This document shows, piece by piece, positions 28,175 to 37,652 of a stretch of DNA of 64,000 nt. Within the stretch, counting starts at the first letter, position 1. The number at the start of each line of letters is the position of its first letter. The DNA comes from Hydrogenimonas thermophila (GTDB lineage Bacteria; Campylobacterota; Campylobacteria; Campylobacterales; Hydrogenimonadaceae): positions 21,607 through 85,606 of the forward strand of contig NZ_FOXB01000006.1 of assembly GCF_900115615.1 (NCBI RefSeq), written 5' to 3'. The notes beneath the pieces were generated by a model. The model saw nothing but the letters and a program-made list of their open reading frames with translations. It was not told where the DNA came from and did no database searches. Position numbers and translations under genes: made by a program.

Positions 28175-28195
28175 GATCCCGCAAAAAGCGGGATC
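28175..28195. terminator. Bidirectional terminator between the methyltransferase gene and rpsR
   Basis: GATCCCGC (28175-28182) and GCGGGATC (28188-28195) form a perfect GC-rich 8-base stem with a five-A loop between converging genes. TTCTT follows on the plus strand, and AAACTAAACT follows on the minus strand. In such AT-rich DNA a stem of this composition stands out. Confidence 0.75.
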
Positions 28196-28202
28196 TTCTT
28201 GG

Positions 28203-28466
28203 TTACTTAATCTCTTCGAATGGATTAGGAATAACGCGCTTGTGGTCTACAACATATGGTACTAATGCTGCAGCACGAGCACGTTTAATAGCTTTTTCAA
28301 CCATCTCTTGATGCTTCTTGCAGTTTCCTGTCAAACGGCGAGGCATAATTTTATATCTCTCAGATAGAGATGCTTTGATGCTGTTTAAATCTTTATAGTC
28401 AATAAACTCAACTTTTGCTTCGCAGTATTTGCAGTAGCGTTTTGAATATTTTCTTCTTTCTGCCAT
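28203..28466 (-). CDS. rpsR: 30S ribosomal protein bS18
   Basis: The 87-residue basic protein matches bS18: [18 protein letters not shown] near 9-26, then [20 protein letters not shown] and RAAALVPYV. The two CxxC-spaced cysteines suggest the zinc-binding (C+) form. It is the last gene of rpsF-ssb-rpsR, a classic ribosome and replication operon. In other bacteria bS6 and bS18 bind each other on the ribosome and autoregulate. Confidence 0.97.
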   Translation of the reverse strand: MAERRKYSKRYCKYCEAKVEFIDYKDLNSIKASLSERYKIMPRRLTGNCKKHQEMVEKAIKRARAAALVPYVVDHKRVIPNPFEEIK

Positions 28467-28499
28467 GGTGTTTTCCTTTTTCTATAATCGTATTAATAT

Positions 28500-29024
28500 T
28501 TAAAATGGTATATCATCTTCATCAATGTCAATTGTTGGTAATTCCTGAACCGGTTGTTGTGCAGGTGTTTGTTGTTGCACAGGGGCTTGATATTGCTGTT
28601 GAGCAGCAGGTTGTGCATATGTTGACTGCGGTTGATTATATGTAGGTGCAGCCTGATCATATCCTGTACCACCTTGGTGCCCTTGCTCACTATCACTTCT
28701 TCTGTCAAGCATTTTTAAATTTTCAACAGTAATGGAGTGTTTACTTCTTTTTTGCCCATTCTGATCAGTCCACTGCTCAAGTGTTAATCGTCCCTCTATC
28801 AGAACTTTACTGCCTTTTCTAAGGTATTGATTTGCAATTTCAGCTGAACGACCCCAGACAGTAAAATCGATAAACATAGTTTCATCTTTTTGCATGCCAC
28901 TAGAGTCTTTAAAGCGTCTATTTGTAGCAATGCCGCATTTAGCAAGTGCTTGTCCACTTGGCAGATAGCGAAGCTCGACATCTCGTGTTAGATTACCGAT
29001 CAGGATTACCTTATTGAACATCAA
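28500..29024 (-). CDS. ssb: Single-stranded DNA-binding protein
   Basis: The 174-residue protein has the OB-fold (NKVILIGNLTRDVELRY at the start, then FIDFTVWGRSAE and LIEGRL), a Gln/Pro-rich disordered linker of about 50 residues, and the acidic tail DIDEDDIPF that recruits replication and repair partners. It coats single-stranded DNA. It sits 15 bases after rpsF and 33 before rpsR. Confidence 0.98.
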   Translation of the reverse strand: MMFNKVILIGNLTRDVELRYLPSGQALAKCGIATNRRFKDSSGMQKDETMFIDFTVWGRSAEIANQYLRKGSKVLIEGRLTLEQWTDQNGQKRSKHSITVENLKMLDRRSDSEQGHQGGTGYDQAAPTYNQPQSTYAQPAAQQQYQAPVQQQTPAQQPVQELPTIDIDEDDIPF

Positions 29025-29039
29025 ATAGCCTTAAATTTA

Positions 29040-29423
29040 TTATGCAGACTCACCTGCAGTTTGAGCAGCCTCTTTTTTAGCACTTGCTGCACCTGCTTTG
29101 TTTACAAGATTTTGCCAAGCATTAATCTCTTTTTTATTTTCATATTTAACATTTAAGAAGCGAATAATTTCTTCATTATAGCGGAAGTTTCTTTCAAGCT
29201 CTTTGATAAGAGAACTTGGAGCAGTATAATAAATTACATAGTAGTATCCGCGAGGACTTTTCTCTATTTCATATGCTAGTTTACGCATTCCCCAGTCAAA
29301 AGTAGCTGCAATTTCAGCACCATTCTTTTCCAATATCGACTTAACGTTGTCGATTTGAGCTTTAATTTCTTCTTCTGTCAATGTTGGTTTGACTACGAAG
29401 AGTGTCTCGTAATGTCTTGTCAT
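29040..29423 (-). CDS. rpsF: 30S ribosomal protein bS6
   Basis: The 127-residue protein begins with the family motif [13 protein letters not shown] and has [18 protein letters not shown] near 45-62, which forms the rRNA- and bS18-facing surface. The C-terminus carries an Ala/Lys-rich tail typical of longer bS6 proteins. AAGGAG precedes the ATG. The 83-base gap after holA may hold a promoter or the bS6:bS18 regulatory leader, but I cannot recognise the known leader fold with confidence. Confidence 0.97.
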   Translation of the reverse strand: MTRHYETLFVVKPTLTEEEIKAQIDNVKSILEKNGAEIAATFDWGMRKLAYEIEKSPRGYYYVIYYTAPSSLIKELERNFRYNEEIIRFLNVKYENKKEINAWQNLVNKAGAASAKKEAAQTAGESA

Positions 29424-29506
29424 TTTATGTTCTCCTTATGGTATTAGCCCTTTTGGTTTTCTCCTCTTGTTTAAATCAAGAAGAAAGAGCAAAGAGCATC
29501 GCGATT

Positions 29507-30487
29507 CTATCCTAAAAAAGATTTAATTTTTATTAATATTGAAAACAAAAGTGTCTCTTTTTGACTTGAATTGCCTGCTGTTTTTATTGCAATCTCACCT
29601 TCTGCTAGCGTATCAAAAACTTTTTCAAAAACATCCATAGGAGTTTTTATAGCTAATTTTGCATATCTTTCTACTACATGCTTTGGAGGTGAATATCCTA
29701 AGATCTCTTTTGCATTTGGTGTACCGTGTAGCTTTATGTAGATATGGTATAAAAAAAGTTGATTTGTAAAATATTGAATTTGTCTAAGCAGAGCAAATTC
29801 ATCTTCGCCAAGTTTACTTATTTGATTAATTATATCTGTTAATGGCTTTTTTGAAAATAGTGAAAAGAGAAACTCATTAACAGCCATTGGAGCAAGGGAA
29901 AATATATGTTCATCAATCTCTTTTGAGCTTATAGGACTATTTAAAATAGATAGTTTTTCAAGTTCATTCAAAGCCATTGAAAGATTGATATTTAAAGCCA
30001 TAAGTAGATGCTCTATGGCGTACCTATCAATCTGAATATTTAAATTTTGTGCGTGTTCTTTAATTATAGTTACTGCTTCGTTTAAACTTGGTTGAAAGAA
30101 GCGTACATGTTCAGCATTCATCTTTTTTGCAAAGGCAGATGTTAGGGTTTTAAATTCGCTTCCGGTATAAGCATATACAAAGTAGTTTGTCTCATTTCGG
30201 AAAGCAAGTTCAATCAATTGTGTCAACTCTTTTTTAGGAATCTTTTTATCACTTTTTACCAAAAGAAAGTTTACATCACCAAATAGTGAGCTTTGAGATA
30301 ACCAGTTTTTTGCTTTTTGAAAATCATACTCATCATAATATAGTTTTAAAATGGAATCACCAGCCCCACTAATTTCAATAATTTTCTTTATACTACTTTC
30401 TATGTAATATTCATTCTCTCCATAAAGCATTACAGATTTAGGTAGTGTTCCAGAATTTAACAGCTGGTCAAATTCACGCTTATACAT
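29507..30487 (-). CDS. holA: DNA polymerase III subunit delta
   Basis: HolA is the clamp-loader wrench that opens the sliding clamp. The 326 residues fit the family: N-terminal SVMLYGENEYYIE, the AAA+-like core without a functional Walker A, LEKLSILN in the middle, and the C-terminal helical collar. Overall identity to E. coli HolA is low, as usual, and the call is supported by its place after rnr and before rpsF, as in C. jejuni and H. pylori. The companion delta-prime gene lies at 45488. Confidence 0.88.
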   Translation of the reverse strand: MYKREFDQLLNSGTLPKSVMLYGENEYYIESSIKKIIEISGAGDSILKLYYDEYDFQKAKNWLSQSSLFGDVNFLLVKSDKKIPKKELTQLIELAFRNETNYFVYAYTGSEFKTLTSAFAKKMNAEHVRFFQPSLNEAVTIIKEHAQNLNIQIDRYAIEHLLMALNINLSMALNELEKLSILNSPISSKEIDEHIFSLAPMAVNEFLFSLFSKKPLTDIINQISKLGEDEFALLRQIQYFTNQLFLYHIYIKLHGTPNAKEILGYSPPKHVVERYAKLAIKTPMDVFEKVFDTLAEGEIAIKTAGNSSQKETLLFSILIKIKSFLG

Positions 30488-30507
30488 CTCTATTTACCAT
30501 AAAACAT

Positions 30508-32460
30508 TCAAAATTCATCATTATCGAAAAGGTGTTTTGTAGACTCTACATGGACAAATATTTTTGCTTGAGCTAAATGGACAGTATTAACATTTGCTTC
30601 AATACGATCAAATAAAAGAAGATCACTTTTATCACAAAAAATTCTCATTCCTAAAATATCTTTATCAGTTGTTGCTGCTGGAATTTGTGATGCTTCTATG
30701 ACAACTGCATGCAGTGTAGTATCTCTGTTGGCATCAGCCCATCTTGCATATTTTCTTGCCATAAAATCCCACTCAACACGGGTTGCTTCACGCTCAAGTT
30801 CACTTATTTTTATGCACAGAGGTTCAATATTTCGCAATATATACTCTCTTTTTTTCTCATCATTTGCTAGTATAGCTTTAAGCAGTCTATGAAGAGTAAG
30901 GTCAGAGTATCTTCTTATTGGAGATGTAAAGTGGGTGTATCGTTCAAAACCAAGCCCAAAGTGACCTATGTTTTCTGCACTGTAACCTGCTTGTTTTTGT
31001 GTTTGAATGATAAGCTGATCTACATAAGGTTCTACACCTTTTTCTCTAGCCTCTTTTTGAAGAGCCAATACAAGTGAGTGAAAATCGCTTTCACTCTCGT
31101 CAACAAATATTCCAATTTTGCCAAGTTCATCAACCAGTTTTTCAATTCTCTCTGGACTTGGAGGCTCATGAACGCGGAAAATTCCATAATCAAAATGTTC
31201 TGCAGCAGCTTTGTTTGCCAAAAGCATACAATCTTCTATGAGACCATGAGAAGGGGTTGAAGATTCCATACGTGTTGAAATAAGGTTTTGATCATCATCA
31301 AGTGTCATTCTAACTTCTGTTGATCTAAAATCGTATCCTCGTTTTAGTCTTTCAGCACGTAATCTATCAGTTATCTCTTTAAGTGGAAAAATAAAAGATA
31401 GCGTCTCTTTGTCGTCCTCTTTTGCAGACTCTATGCCATTTTCAAGGTAAGCATCAATTTCATCATAGTTGTAGCGTCTTCTTGAGCGTATGATAGCTTC
31501 AAAGAAACTATGTTTTTTTACATTTAATGTCTCAATATCAAGCTCTAGTTTACAAACATATGCAAGTCGGTCAACATTAGGTTTAAGTGAACAGATATTT
31601 TCACTTAAAGCTCTTGGAAGCATTGGAATAGATTTATGCGGAAAATAGATTGAAAATCCTCTGCTTCTTGCCTCTTTATCTATAGCACAATCTGGTGTAA
31701 CATAGCTGCTTACATCAGCAATAGCAACATAAAGAGTATGGTTTTTTTCATCCCAGTATATTGCATCATCAAAATCTTTTGCATCAACCGGATCTATCGT
31801 ACAAAATGGTAAATGTCTTAGATCTGTACGATCAGGATATAGCGATGCATCTACACTGTCTCCCCAGCTTAAAGCTTCTGTTTCAGCCTCTTTGCTAAAT
31901 TGCTCTTGTTTGTTGAATATAGCCAAAGATATTTTTTCATCAACCTTAGGATCATTTAGATTTCCTAAAATTTGAGTAATTTCAGATGTACGGTTGTCTA
32001 CTTGAAAAACAGTATGTTCTGAGAGTTTTTCTATAGAACTTTTAAGCTCCATAGGAAGGTCTGTTTTAATGTGAAATGGCTGTAGACCTGACTCAGTACT
32101 TTTTATATAACCTACAGCATATACAAATGCAGGCTGAACTACTTTTACTACTCTTGCACTTGGTCTTCCAGGTTTACCAAATATACGTTTTACAATTACA
32201 TAATCACCATTTTTTGCACCATTTAAATTTTGAAACTCTATGAGAAGATCTCTTCCTTTTGCTCCAATTAGCTCTAAAAATGCAGTTCCAGATGGAAGTA
32301 AGTCTACTATTCCCGCACGATATTTTGAGTCTAGTTGTACTTTTTCACCAATCTCTTTGACAATACGCTCACGTAATAGCTCTTCAAGTAGTGGCTTATA
32401 CTCTTTTTCAATGTCAGTTTTGTATGCACCTTTTGCAATGCGGGTTAGAAAAGATTTCAT
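30508..32460 (-). CDS. rnr: Ribonuclease R family exoribonuclease
   Basis: This 3'-5' exoribonuclease degrades structured RNA. The 650-residue protein has cold-shock-like OB domains (to about 190), then the RNB catalytic core starting with DPVDAKDFDDAI near 222, whose aspartates bind the metal ions. FTSPIRRYSDL near 515 is the second RNB signature. The C-terminal S1 region is short and divergent, and no N-terminal helix-turn-helix is present, so it is more compact than E. coli RNase R. It lies 9 bases after the HDOD gene and 20 before holA. Confidence 0.93.
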   Translation of the reverse strand: MKSFLTRIAKGAYKTDIEKEYKPLLEELLRERIVKEIGEKVQLDSKYRAGIVDLLPSGTAFLELIGAKGRDLLIEFQNLNGAKNGDYVIVKRIFGKPGRPSARVVKVVQPAFVYAVGYIKSTESGLQPFHIKTDLPMELKSSIEKLSEHTVFQVDNRTSEITQILGNLNDPKVDEKISLAIFNKQEQFSKEAETEALSWGDSVDASLYPDRTDLRHLPFCTIDPVDAKDFDDAIYWDEKNHTLYVAIADVSSYVTPDCAIDKEARSRGFSIYFPHKSIPMLPRALSENICSLKPNVDRLAYVCKLELDIETLNVKKHSFFEAIIRSRRRYNYDEIDAYLENGIESAKEDDKETLSFIFPLKEITDRLRAERLKRGYDFRSTEVRMTLDDDQNLISTRMESSTPSHGLIEDCMLLANKAAAEHFDYGIFRVHEPPSPERIEKLVDELGKIGIFVDESESDFHSLVLALQKEAREKGVEPYVDQLIIQTQKQAGYSAENIGHFGLGFERYTHFTSPIRRYSDLTLHRLLKAILANDEKKREYILRNIEPLCIKISELEREATRVEWDFMARKYARWADANRDTTLHAVVIEASQIPAATTDKDILGMRIFCDKSDLLLFDRIEANVNTVHLAQAKIFVHVESTKHLFDNDEF

Positions 32461-32469
32461 TTTTTTTCT

Positions 32470-33285
32470 TTAACTTGTTTTTAATGATTCAATTGCTTTT
32501 TTCAAGTTTTGAGAATCTAGCCCATACTCTTCAGCTTTTTCATATGCTGCTTGAATACTCTCTTCCGATAGAGGAGATGTTAAAGGAAGAGCTTCTTTGA
32601 CTACTCTTAAAATTTGTGTATTTTTTCTTATTTTATCATCTGCTTTTTTAGGATTAACAATATTTTGCATAATATCTATCATTGTTTCATTGTATTTCCA
32701 GTGTTTGAACATAAGCGCAACAATCCATTCACTAGGAATAGATAAAAACTTCTTTTCAATAGTTAAAATGTCATTAAAAGTTCTAGCTTTTGAGATTTCT
32801 GACTGAAACTCGTCAGCTTTATTTTCTTCACTTAAAACTATGACAGCTACCAGTTTACCAAGCTCCATAAGTAAAGATAGTGTTACCATTTCTGCATTAT
32901 GTGCAGTAACTTGTGATTTTCCCCACAAACTTGTTAGTGCATTTTGCATAGTTGAAACAGTCATAAAGTTATTTGATGATATTCCATATGTTGAAAGATC
33001 CATAGGAAAGTTTTTACGCATAGCATAAGAGACGGCAAAACCCTGAATTGTACCCATTCCAAACAGTGAAACTGCCTGATCAATTGATGTTATTTGTCTA
33101 CTGAATCCGTATAGTGGAGAATTAGCAGCTTTTAAAATATCTGCAGTAAACATTGGGTCTTGTTTTACTACTGGTATTAAATCTTTAATTGTTCCCTCTG
33201 GATCTTCACATATTTCTCTAACTCTTTGAATGCTTTCTGGTAGAGGAGGAAGAGATTTTATTTTTTTAATTATTTTTTCAACCAT
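32470..33285 (-). CDS. HDOD-domain signalling protein (copy 2)
   Basis: The 271-residue protein is a second stand-alone HDOD domain, parallel along its length to the one at 4134: SLPPLPES, VVKQDPMFTADILKAANSPLYGF, and a DLSTYGISS segment that matches DLSPYGISS in the other. No catalytic HD pair or fused output domain is seen. GGAG precedes the ATG. It heads the HDOD-rnr-holA-rpsF-ssb-rpsR run. Its function is unknown; in other bacteria HDOD proteins influence chemotaxis, virulence gene expression or motility. Confidence 0.85.
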   Translation of the reverse strand: MVEKIIKKIKSLPPLPESIQRVREICEDPEGTIKDLIPVVKQDPMFTADILKAANSPLYGFSRQITSIDQAVSLFGMGTIQGFAVSYAMRKNFPMDLSTYGISSNNFMTVSTMQNALTSLWGKSQVTAHNAEMVTLSLLMELGKLVAVIVLSEENKADEFQSEISKARTFNDILTIEKKFLSIPSEWIVALMFKHWKYNETMIDIMQNIVNPKKADDKIRKNTQILRVVKEALPLTSPLSEESIQAAYEKAEEYGLDSQNLKKAIESLKTS

Positions 33286-33314
33286 TAGATTGCTCCAAAC
33301 TAATTTAACTTTTT

Positions 33315-33320
33315 ATTGTA
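33315..33320 (-). promoter_or_regulatory. -10 element for the HDOD-rnr operon
   Basis: TACAAT on the minus strand (ATTGTA on plus), preceded by TGGAG, lies about 30 bases before the HDOD start. It is in the divergent region shared with ilvC. Confidence 0.4.
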
Positions 33321-33367
33321 CTCCAAGCATTCTTAAAGAATTAGAAGATAACTATTTTGCTTATTAA

Positions 33368-34474
<1,107 letters not shown>

Positions 34475-34480
34475 AAAAGG

Positions 34481-34504
34481 CTTTCGCACCTTTTGGTGCG
34501 AAAG
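34481..34504 (+). terminator. Hairpin between ilvC and the deacetylase gene
   Basis: CTTTCGCACC (34481-34490) and GGTGCGAAAG (34495-34504) form a perfect 10-base stem with a TTTT loop. No T-run follows on the plus strand, whereas the minus strand has CCTTTTTT. It ends 11 bases before the next ATG, which has no clear ribosome-binding site of its own, so it may also control that gene. Confidence 0.6.
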
Positions 34505-34515
34505 ATATATTCTCC

Positions 34516-35586
34516 ATGACAAAACGTAAATCTCCTCAAAAAAGCAGAAAAACAGTAGTAAAAAAAAGGAAAAAAAGTACTAAGTCCAAAAGTGCTATGA
34601 CAATAGTACTAATTGGTCTTATTCTTATTTTAGTTATTGCTCTTTTTACTGGTGTTGCAGGCTGGATAGGTTATGAGGCAGGAAAAGAAAAAGCTTCAAA
34701 ATCATATGAAAATCAGGTAGAACAGTATAAAAATGATTTAGAAAAATTACGAAAAAAGTTAGATAATACCTCTTCTTTTTTAGAAAAAAAAGAGAAAAGT
34801 GAGCCTAAAAAAGTCTCTAAATCTTTAGATTTGTCAGAAATTAAAGATTATGTTGAAGCTGCTGAACACAGTAAGAAAAGCACAACCAGACAAAAAAAAT
34901 CAATTGTAAAAAAAGAGATAAAAACTGATAGACCAAAATTGGTTATTATTATAGATGATGTTGGTTCTAGAGCACAACTTAAAGCAATTAAATCTTTACC
35001 GTGGAAAATAACCCCATCAATTTTTCCTCCTACAAGGCGACATCCAAATACTTCTAAATTAGCTGCTAACTTACAACATTATATGATTCATTTGCCTATG
35101 GAAGCACTAAATTATAAGTACGAAGAGGATGGTACTTTAAAAGTTCAAAGTAGTGAATCACAAATTGATACAAAAGTAAAAAAATTACGTCAACTTTTTC
35201 CAAACGCTAACTATATTAATAACCATACAGGTAGTCGTTTTACATCAGATATTATTTCAATGGAGAGATTTTTCTTAATTGCAAAACAGTATGGTTTTTA
35301 TTTTGTAGACAGTAGAACTACTCCAAAAACTGTTGTTCCTATGGTATGCAAAAGTTTCAATGAACCATATTTAGCAAGAGATATTTTTCTTGATAACAAA
35401 GCTGATATAGGTTACATAAAGAATCAATTAAGAAAAGCTGTAAAAATAGCTAAAAAACATGGTTATGCAATAGCAATAGGTCATCCACATTCAATAACTT
35501 TTAAAGCGTTAGCCAGTTCAGGTAATATTTTGAAAAATGTAGATGTTGTCTATATTGATGAAATTTATTATAGTCTTAGTAATTAA
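34516..35586 (+). CDS. Divergent polysaccharide deacetylase (YibQ/DUF610 family)
   Basis: The 356-residue protein has a lysine-rich cytosolic N-terminus, one membrane helix near 29-51, a coiled-coil and charged linker to about 135, and a periplasmic deacetylase-like domain from about 139. LVIIIDDVG at the domain start carries the family's aspartate pair, MIHLPMEA and NNHTGSRFT follow, and AIGHPH lies near the end. The family is distant from true NodB deacetylases and its substrate is unknown; a cell-envelope polysaccharide is likely. The ilvC-this-dprA-ruvX order matches C. jejuni Cj0632-Cj0635. There is no strong ribosome-binding site. Confidence 0.82.
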   Translation: MTKRKSPQKSRKTVVKKRKKSTKSKSAMTIVLIGLILILVIALFTGVAGWIGYEAGKEKASKSYENQVEQYKNDLEKLRKKLDNTSSFLEKKEKSEPKKVSKSLDLSEIKDYVEAAEHSKKSTTRQKKSIVKKEIKTDRPKLVIIIDDVGSRAQLKAIKSLPWKITPSIFPPTRRHPNTSKLAANLQHYMIHLPMEALNYKYEEDGTLKVQSSESQIDTKVKKLRQLFPNANYINNHTGSRFTSDIISMERFFLIAKQYGFYFVDSRTTPKTVVPMVCKSFNEPYLARDIFLDNKADIGYIKNQLRKAVKIAKKHGYAIAIGHPHSITFKALASSGNILKNVDVVYIDEIYYSLSN

Positions 35587-35988
35587 TTTTTACTAGACTA
35601 GTTTAAATTTCTACTCTATTTTTAAAAGTTCAAAATATATTTACAATTTTTCCAGCAATGATATTTAATTATTTTATGAATAAAACGCTAATTTAAGCTA
35701 TGGTTTTACCAAAAAAATAGCTAATTGAAAAATATTGAGATAATATCACAACCTTGAACTTTATATTATTTTAATAATTCAATTTTATAGAACTTTCCAT
35801 CAACTTTAAAATATTAAGATTTGTAATTCACTATATTTTTTAGGAATATAATTGTTTTAAGATATAGTTAGAAGTTAAAATTATTAATATATTATTTATG
35901 AATATGAAAATATTCAGCTTTTAAAATATTAAAATTTATATTAAAAGGCTATAATATATTAAAAGTTACTAATTACAAAATTAGGAAA
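35587..35988 (+). other. 402-base AT-rich gap with the dprA promoter
   Basis: No gene is supported on either strand. The stretch is markedly poorer in G and C than the flanking genes, with many A/T runs. It holds a short palindrome (ACTAGACTAGT at 35593-35603) and a small hairpin (GAATATgaaaATATTC near 35897). TATAAT at 35950-35955, about 35 bases before dprA, is a good -10. The remainder may be an upstream activating A-tract region or decayed sequence. Confidence 0.6.
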
Positions 35989-36768
35989 ATGATGCCATTT
36001 TTATTAGATAAACATATTACAGAATTTAAATATATGAAGAGTTACCCAAAACATATATATTATAGAGGGGATGAAGATTTATTGAATAGACAAAAGGTAT
36101 CTGTTGTTGGAACAAGAAGACCAAGCGGATATACCAAAAGTATTGTTATGCAAATTACTTCATCTTTGGCAAGCAGAGGTGTTGTCATTGTAAGTGGTGC
36201 AGCTATGGGAGTAGATGCAGTTGCTCACAATGGTGCTGGTTATAGTAGTACAATTGCAGTGATGGGTTGTGGAATAAAACATAGATATCCTAAAATAAAT
36301 AGTAATTTAATAGAATCTATTGAGACAAAAGGCGGCTTAGTTTTAAGTCAGTTTGATCCAGATTTTATTGCTACCCCTTGGAGTTTTGTAGTTAGGAATG
36401 AATTGGTTGTTGCTTTGGGAGAAGTCCTTATAGTAGCAGAAGCTGATCTAAATAGTGGAACTATGAGAAGTGTAGAGTATGCAAAAAAGATGGGAAAACC
36501 AATATTTGTAATTCCTCACAGATTAGGTGAGAGCAAAGGTACAAATGCTTTATTAGAGTCTAAAGATGCTGAAGCAATATATGATATTGATAAGTTTGTA
36601 AGTAGTTTTGGTGTTTTAAGTAAGTCACAAAAAGAAGATACATTTATACAATATTGTAGAAAGTCACCCTCGTATGAGGATGCTATGAAGAAATTTGGTC
36701 AAAAAGTATTTGAAGCAGAGTTAGAAGGTATTATAGCAGTCAAAGATGGACGCATTGTTATTTTATAA
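35989..36768 (+). CDS. dprA: DNA processing protein DprA
   Basis: DprA binds incoming single-stranded DNA during natural transformation and loads RecA. The 259 residues are the SMF/Rossmann core: VSVVGTRRPSGY near 39-50, SGAAMGVDAVAH near 75-86, MGCGIKHRYP, and DLNSGTMRS near 159. The N-terminal SAM domain found in many DprA proteins is absent and the C-terminal winged-helix is minimal, as in short Campylobacterota forms. A second ATG 3 bases downstream is an equally good start. It converges with the leftward gene at 36772 with a 3-base gap. Confidence 0.93.
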   Translation: MMPFLLDKHITEFKYMKSYPKHIYYRGDEDLLNRQKVSVVGTRRPSGYTKSIVMQITSSLASRGVVIVSGAAMGVDAVAHNGAGYSSTIAVMGCGIKHRYPKINSNLIESIETKGGLVLSQFDPDFIATPWSFVVRNELVVALGEVLIVAEADLNSGTMRSVEYAKKMGKPIFVIPHRLGESKGTNALLESKDAEAIYDIDKFVSSFGVLSKSQKEDTFIQYCRKSPSYEDAMKKFGQKVFEAELEGIIAVKDGRIVIL

Positions 36769-36771
36769 ATT

Positions 36772-37152
36772 TTAATTATCTAATTTTGCATAAAGATTAC
36801 TGATTAATGTAAAAGCATTTTCTCCATCTGTTGGATACTCAACAACCCGATCTTCCATATCTTTTAAATTTAATGCAGTTACAATTGTGTCATGTACTTT
36901 TTGTGCACCATTCCAGTCAGTATTTGGTAAAAGTGCAATTAAATTCTCTTCTATATAAAATAGTCTGTCACTATTTCTTAAAAGAGGTAAAACAGTATCT
37001 CTTAGTTTTTTTTCATTCCAGTTTGGTAATGGTATTAATATGATTGAAAAGGATTGATCGTACCCTTCATTTTTAAGACGGTTTGTAAGAGTGATCTGGT
37101 ATTCAACTAAAACTTTTAAAAGTTCTTTATATCCTAATATATCTACTGCCAT
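36772..37152 (-). CDS. Small protein resembling a degenerate GGDEF domain
   Basis: This 126-residue cytosolic protein has no named family that I recognise. Its layout follows a GGDEF domain: FSIILIPLPNW sits where the first strand with the metal aspartate would be (aspartate absent), and RNSDRLFYIEENLIALLP (59-76) parallels R-x-S-D...Y-G-G-E-E-F-V-V-L-L-P. YPTDGENAFTLISNLYAKL (106-124) parallels the last helix (A-D-x-A-L-Y-x-A-K). The catalytic GGEEF is replaced by IEENL, so synthesis of c-di-GMP is not expected. It lies alone, opposite dprA and ruvX. Confidence 0.6.
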   Translation of the reverse strand: MAVDILGYKELLKVLVEYQITLTNRLKNEGYDQSFSIILIPLPNWNEKKLRDTVLPLLRNSDRLFYIEENLIALLPNTDWNGAQKVHDTIVTALNLKDMEDRVVEYPTDGENAFTLISNLYAKLDN

Positions 37153-37250
37153 ACTATAACCTCAATATTATTATATATAAAAATACTTTGACATTGTAGC
37201 ACATTTTCGATAATGTTTCAGTTAATAAAATAAATCTATAAAGGTTAGTT

Positions 37251-37652
37251 TTGAAAATTGCTGCAATAGATATTGGACTTAAAAGAATAGGAACTGCAAT
37301 ATGTGTAGATGGTTCAACAGCAATTCCACAACCTCCAATTTTAAGAAAAAATCGTAAACAGGCTGCAACTGATGTAACAAATTTTTTAAAAGAGTGGAAT
37401 ATTGATCTCTTGGTTGTAGGTTTTCCTAAAGATGGAAAAAGTGCTGAAGAGATGCAAAGACGAATAAAACATTTTGTAGGGTTGCTTAACTTTAATGGAG
37501 AAGTAATCTATGTTGACGAATTTAATAGTAGTATAGAAGCTGCAGAGCGAATGAAAGGAGTTACTCGTCAGCGGAAAGATGGACGGCTTGACTCTATTGC
37601 CGCCCAGCTTATATTGGAGAGATTTTTATTTAAAAAAGAAGTTTCTCAGTAG
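37251..37652 (+). CDS. ruvX: Holliday junction resolvase-like protein RuvX (YqgF)
   Basis: The 133-residue protein has an RNase H-like fold: AIDIGLKRIGTAI at the start with the first catalytic aspartate, VVGFPKDGKS in the middle, VDEFNSS with the second acidic residue, and a final aspartate in RKDGRLDSIAA. Family members process pre-16S rRNA ends or resolve Holliday junctions. The start is a TTG with AAAGG upstream. Its end overlaps the convergent diguanylate cyclase gene by 7 bases. Confidence 0.9.
   Translation: MKIAAIDIGLKRIGTAICVDGSTAIPQPPILRKNRKQAATDVTNFLKEWNIDLLVVGFPKDGKSAEEMQRRIKHFVGLLNFNGEVIYVDEFNSSIEAAERMKGVTRQRKDGRLDSIAAQLILERFLFKKEVSQ

Noticed and set aside
29424..29506. bS6:bS18 autoregulatory leader upstream of rpsF
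   Set aside because: Only a small CTTG/CAAG stem is visible; I could not fit the known conserved bulged structure.
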